Source of the DNA: Deltaproteobacteria bacterium | GTDB lineage: Bacteria; Desulfobacterota; Syntrophia; Syntrophales; UBA5619 | Assembly: GCA_026388365.1 (NCBI GenBank) | Contig: JAPLJW010000199.1 | Location: forward strand, 1 to 6,389 | DNA: 6,389 nt | Direction: 5' to 3' | Part shown: positions 6,102 through 6,389 of the stretch, in pieces | Position numbering within the stretch: the stretch's first letter is position 1 | Layout of the letters: every line of letters begins with the position of its first letter | Position numbers and translations under genes: made by a program | The notes under the pieces: generated by a model | The model's input: only the letters and a program-made list of their open reading frames with translations | Databases searched by the model: none | What the model was told of the DNA's origin: nothing

Positions 6102-6248
6102 CAGGCTGTTCAAAAGCTTGTCCCGTACCCGATACGGGACGTCTGGATGCAAGGGCCCCGATATCCTGAGCCGTGAGGCGTTCTTCTGGGTACGTTGAAC
6201 GATGAAGGATGAGGGAAACGCAGCAGACGGGCGTTTTTCAACAGCCTG
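6102..6248. repeat. Candidate interspersed intergenic element with inverted termini
   Basis: The 147-bp segment between ftsH and folP is bounded by imperfect inverted repeats: CAGGCTGTTCAAAA at 6102-6115 and, on the opposite strand, CAGGCTGTTGAAAA at 6248-6235 (13 of 14 match). Inside is a perfect 8-bp hairpin, GTCCCGTA (6120-6127) / TACGGGAC (6133-6140), with loop CCCGA. A nested pair of short arms follows: ATCCT (6163-6167)/AGGAT (6206-6210) enclosing CGTTC (6179-6183)/GAACG (6197-6201). It has no credible ORF. The end wording TTTTTCAACAGCCTG resembles intergenic repeats I remember from deltaproteobacterial genomes, but only one copy is in the window, so repetitiveness is unproven. One edge lies 1 base from the ftsH stop codon. 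Confidence 0.55.
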
Positions 6249-6249
6249 C

Positions 6250-6389
6250 TCATGTGTTTGCCTCCGGGACCGTATTCACCGCGTCCTGCGGCTTCCCGAT
6301 CCCGATCAGTGCGTCCAGTTCCGGTCCGTTCAGGACCTCTTTCTCTAACAGTTCCATGGCGATCCGGTTCAGGAGATCCAGGTGATCCG
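6250..6389 (-). CDS. ftsH: ATP-dependent zinc metalloprotease FtsH, C-terminal 45 residues (cut by window edge)
   Basis: The minus strand reads in one frame from the window edge to TGA at 6252-6250. It gives DHLDLLNRIAMELLEKEVL, then NGPELDALIG and a short polar tail ending PEANT. The L-x-x-I-A-x-x-L-L-E-K-E-x-L pattern followed by a G-x-E-[LI]-D-x-[LI] segment is the characteristic end of the FtsH M41 peptidase domain, a membrane-anchored AAA+ protease. The catalytic HExxH, AAA module and membrane helices are outside the window. The neighbouring folP downstream agrees, since ftsH-folP adjacency is widespread in proteobacteria. The fragment is short, but motif plus context make the call fairly firm. 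Confidence 0.85.
   Translation of the reverse strand, partial: DHLDLLNRIAMELLEKEVLNGPELDALIGIGKPQDAVNTVPEANT

Noticed and set aside
6120..6140. Hairpin GTCCCGTA/TACGGGAC as a terminator for ftsH
   Set aside because: The stem is good, but on the minus strand it is followed by AAGCTTTT rather than a T run. It also sits within the larger inverted-repeat element, so it is treated as part of that.

Overview
The window is a housekeeping stretch of a Gram-negative anaerobe-type chromosome. The best guess is a deltaproteobacterium (Desulfobacterota sense, Syntrophales- or Geobacter-like). This rests on the GC-rich codon use, the tig-clpP and ftsH-folP gene pairs, the long two-domain FolP, and an intergenic repeat of a style I associate with that group. 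The taxonomic call is inference from gene order and protein character, not from a search.

Layout. At the left edge, on the minus strand, trigger factor (tig, 54-1388) runs into the first 19 codons of clpP (57-1) through an ATGA overlap. Just upstream of tig, also minus strand, lie tRNA-Leu(UAG) (1439-1525) and tRNA-Pro(GGG) (1639-1715). Both encode CCA. tRNA-Pro is followed by a clear hairpin/T-tract terminator, and each tRNA has its own sigma70-type promoter. No terminator is visible between tRNA-Leu and tig. One plus-strand gene follows (1846-2475), coding for a small exported lytic transglycosylase with an N-terminal DUF4124-like segment. It converges on the next block with only 6 bases between stop codons.

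The right half is a tight minus-strand operon, transcribed right to left: folP (dihydropteroate synthase with an extra N-terminal domain), tsaE (ATPase for the tRNA t6A modification), lysC (aspartate kinase with two ACT domains and a probable internal start for a beta subunit), and a ComEA-like helix-hairpin-helix membrane protein. Spacings inside the operon are 0 to 3 bases. Upstream of it is the 3' end of ftsH (6389-6250). ftsH and folP are separated by about 270 bases, more than half of which is a 147-bp element with inverted termini.

The genes serve protein folding and turnover (tig, clpP, ftsH), folate synthesis, tRNA supply and modification, the aspartate amino-acid pathway, cell-wall remodelling and possibly DNA handling. 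Nothing here looks like a phage, defence or other novel system. The points most worth checking are the internal lysC start, the intergenic repeat, the folP N-terminal domain, and the likely tRNA-Leu to tig read-through.
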